A stretch of DNA of 6,008 bases from the NCBI GenBank assembly GCA_030453005.1, contig JAKDLE010000204.1, positions 1 to 6,008 on the forward strand, given 5' to 3'. The DNA is from Pseudonocardia sp. GTDB taxonomy: Bacteria; Actinomycetota; Actinomycetes; Mycobacteriales; Pseudonocardiaceae. This document shows, piece after piece, positions 5,365-6,008 of the stretch (positions are counted from its first letter, which is position 1; each line of letters opens with the position of its first letter). Under the pieces are notes generated by a model that was given only the letters and a program-made list of their open reading frames with translations, was not told the DNA's origin and did no database searches. The translations under genes and the position numbers were made by a program.

Positions 5365-6008
5365 GGGAGCGGGGTGTCGCGGTCGCGGTCGCGGTCGGCG
5401 CCGGCCCGACGGCCCTCTCCGTCCGGCTCCGCCCCGCCCGCCTCGGCAGGCTCCTCGTCGGCCCGCTCGACGACCTCGCGGCCACGACGGCCGAACGCCA
5501 CGTACAGCGCCGCCAGCACGAACACGACGACCGAGACCACGGCGTTGATCCGGACGTCGCCGAACACGCGGGTGGCCGGGTCGGCGCGCATCAGCTCGAT
5601 CCAGAACCGGCCCGCGCAGTACCCGGCGACGTAGAGGGCGAACGCCCGGCCGTGCCCGAGCCGGAACCGTCGGTCGGCCCACACCACGAGCGCGGCCACC
5701 CCGAAGTTCCAGAGCAGCTCGTAGAGGAACGTGGGGTGCACGACCGCGATCGGGGTGTCGTTCAGCGCGACCCCGGTGAGCGGCGCGGCGAGCCCGGTGT
5801 CGGGGTCCACCCGCTCGTAGATCTCCAGACCCCACGGCAGCATGGTGGGCCGACCGTAGAGCTCCTGGTTGAACCAGTTGCCCAGGCGCCCGATGCCCTG
5901 CGCCACGACGATGCCCGGCGCGACGGCGTCGGCGAAGAACGGCAGCGGCACCCCACGGCGCCTGCACGCGATCCAGGCGCCCACCGCGCCGAGGGCCACC
6001 GCGCCCCA
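5361..6008 (-). CDS. lgt: Prolipoprotein diacylglyceryl transferase, partial (5' end outside window)
   Basis: The C-terminal 215 residues of Lgt, an inner-membrane enzyme that moves diacylglycerol from phosphatidylglycerol to the lipobox cysteine of prolipoproteins, the first step of lipoprotein maturation. The frame is open to the window edge, where WGAVALGAVGAW matches the stretch just after the conserved HGGL of the family, so about the first third is missing. Visible essential residues, by spacing to E. coli Arg143/Asn146/Glu151 and Arg239/Glu243: fragment Arg41, Asn44 and Glu49 in GRLGNWFNQELYGR, and Arg134 and Glu138 in GRFWIELMR. HPTFLYE is at 91-97. Hydrophobic helices lie at about 24-38, 95-112, 121-136 and 153-172. 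After residue 173 comes a 42-residue charged cytoplasmic tail ending in an Asp-Arg repeat; actinobacterial Lgt proteins often carry such variable tails. GTG at 5999 is internal and not the start. Confidence 0.95.
   Translation of the reverse strand, partial: WGAVALGAVGAWIACRRRGVPLPFFADAVAPGIVVAQGIGRLGNWFNQELYGRPTMLPWGLEIYERVDPDTGLAAPLTGVALNDTPIAVVHPTFLYELLWNFGVAALVVWADRRFRLGHGRAFALYVAGYCAGRFWIELMRADPATRVFGDVRINAVVSVVVFVLAALYVAFGRRGREVVERADEEPAEAGGAEPDGEGRRAGADRDRDRDTPLP
5379..5396. repeat. Three tandem copies of a 6-bp unit in the lgt tail
   Basis: GCGGTC is repeated three times without change. On the coding strand it encodes alternating Asp and Arg near the Lgt C-terminus. A 6-bp unit changes copy number without a frameshift, so length variation between strains would be tolerated. 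The site is 15 bp upstream of the DUF2461 start. Confidence 0.6.

Noticed and set aside
4756..5634. A 292-codon plus-strand frame opposite DUF2461 and lgt
   Set aside because: It is antisense to two recognisable proteins and has no domain of its own.
5365..5967. Longer start for the DUF2461 gene, inside lgt
   Set aside because: The extension is a frame-shifted shadow of lgt, and the family N-terminus begins at the GTG at 5364.

Overview
The window is about 6 kb of very GC-rich DNA with near-total G/C at third codon positions. Gene content and order point to a high-GC actinobacterium. The sequences look like the Pseudonocardiaceae, but that placement rests on general impression, not on a search. 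Six protein genes can be supported on the minus strand. One small membrane-protein gene lies on the plus strand at the left edge. No tRNA, rRNA, CRISPR array, insertion sequence or phage gene was seen, and no stretch over 300 bases lacks a gene.

Layout in the direction of minus-strand transcription (right to left): lgt (lipoprotein diacylglyceryl transferase, 5' part outside the window) overlaps a DUF2461 gene by 4 bp. A 79-bp gap with a palindrome and a candidate promoter follows, then pyk (pyruvate kinase). Next is a 150-bp gap with an elaborate dyad-symmetric repeat, then tesB (acyl-CoA thioesterase II). A 52-bp gap filled by a strong hairpin leads to metY (O-acetylhomoserine sulfhydrylase), which overlaps a small CoA-binding-fold gene by 4 bp. 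The end of that last gene overlaps the end of the plus-strand membrane gene by 26 bp.

The order lgt ... pyk - tesB matches the Mycobacterium tuberculosis trpA-lgt-...-pykA-tesB1 region as I remember it, so the right two thirds is a conserved actinobacterial housekeeping block. The metY/CoA-binding pair is a local addition with its own sulfur-amino-acid logic. I find no sign of a mobile or defence system.

Two things deserve a second look. First, the pyruvate kinase has Asn-Cys-Arg-Pro-Gly where nearly all family members carry Asn-Phe-Ser-His-Gly, although its other catalytic residues are intact. Second, the pyk-tesB gap holds four copies of a roughly 12-bp motif arranged as two direct and two inverted copies around one exact centre.
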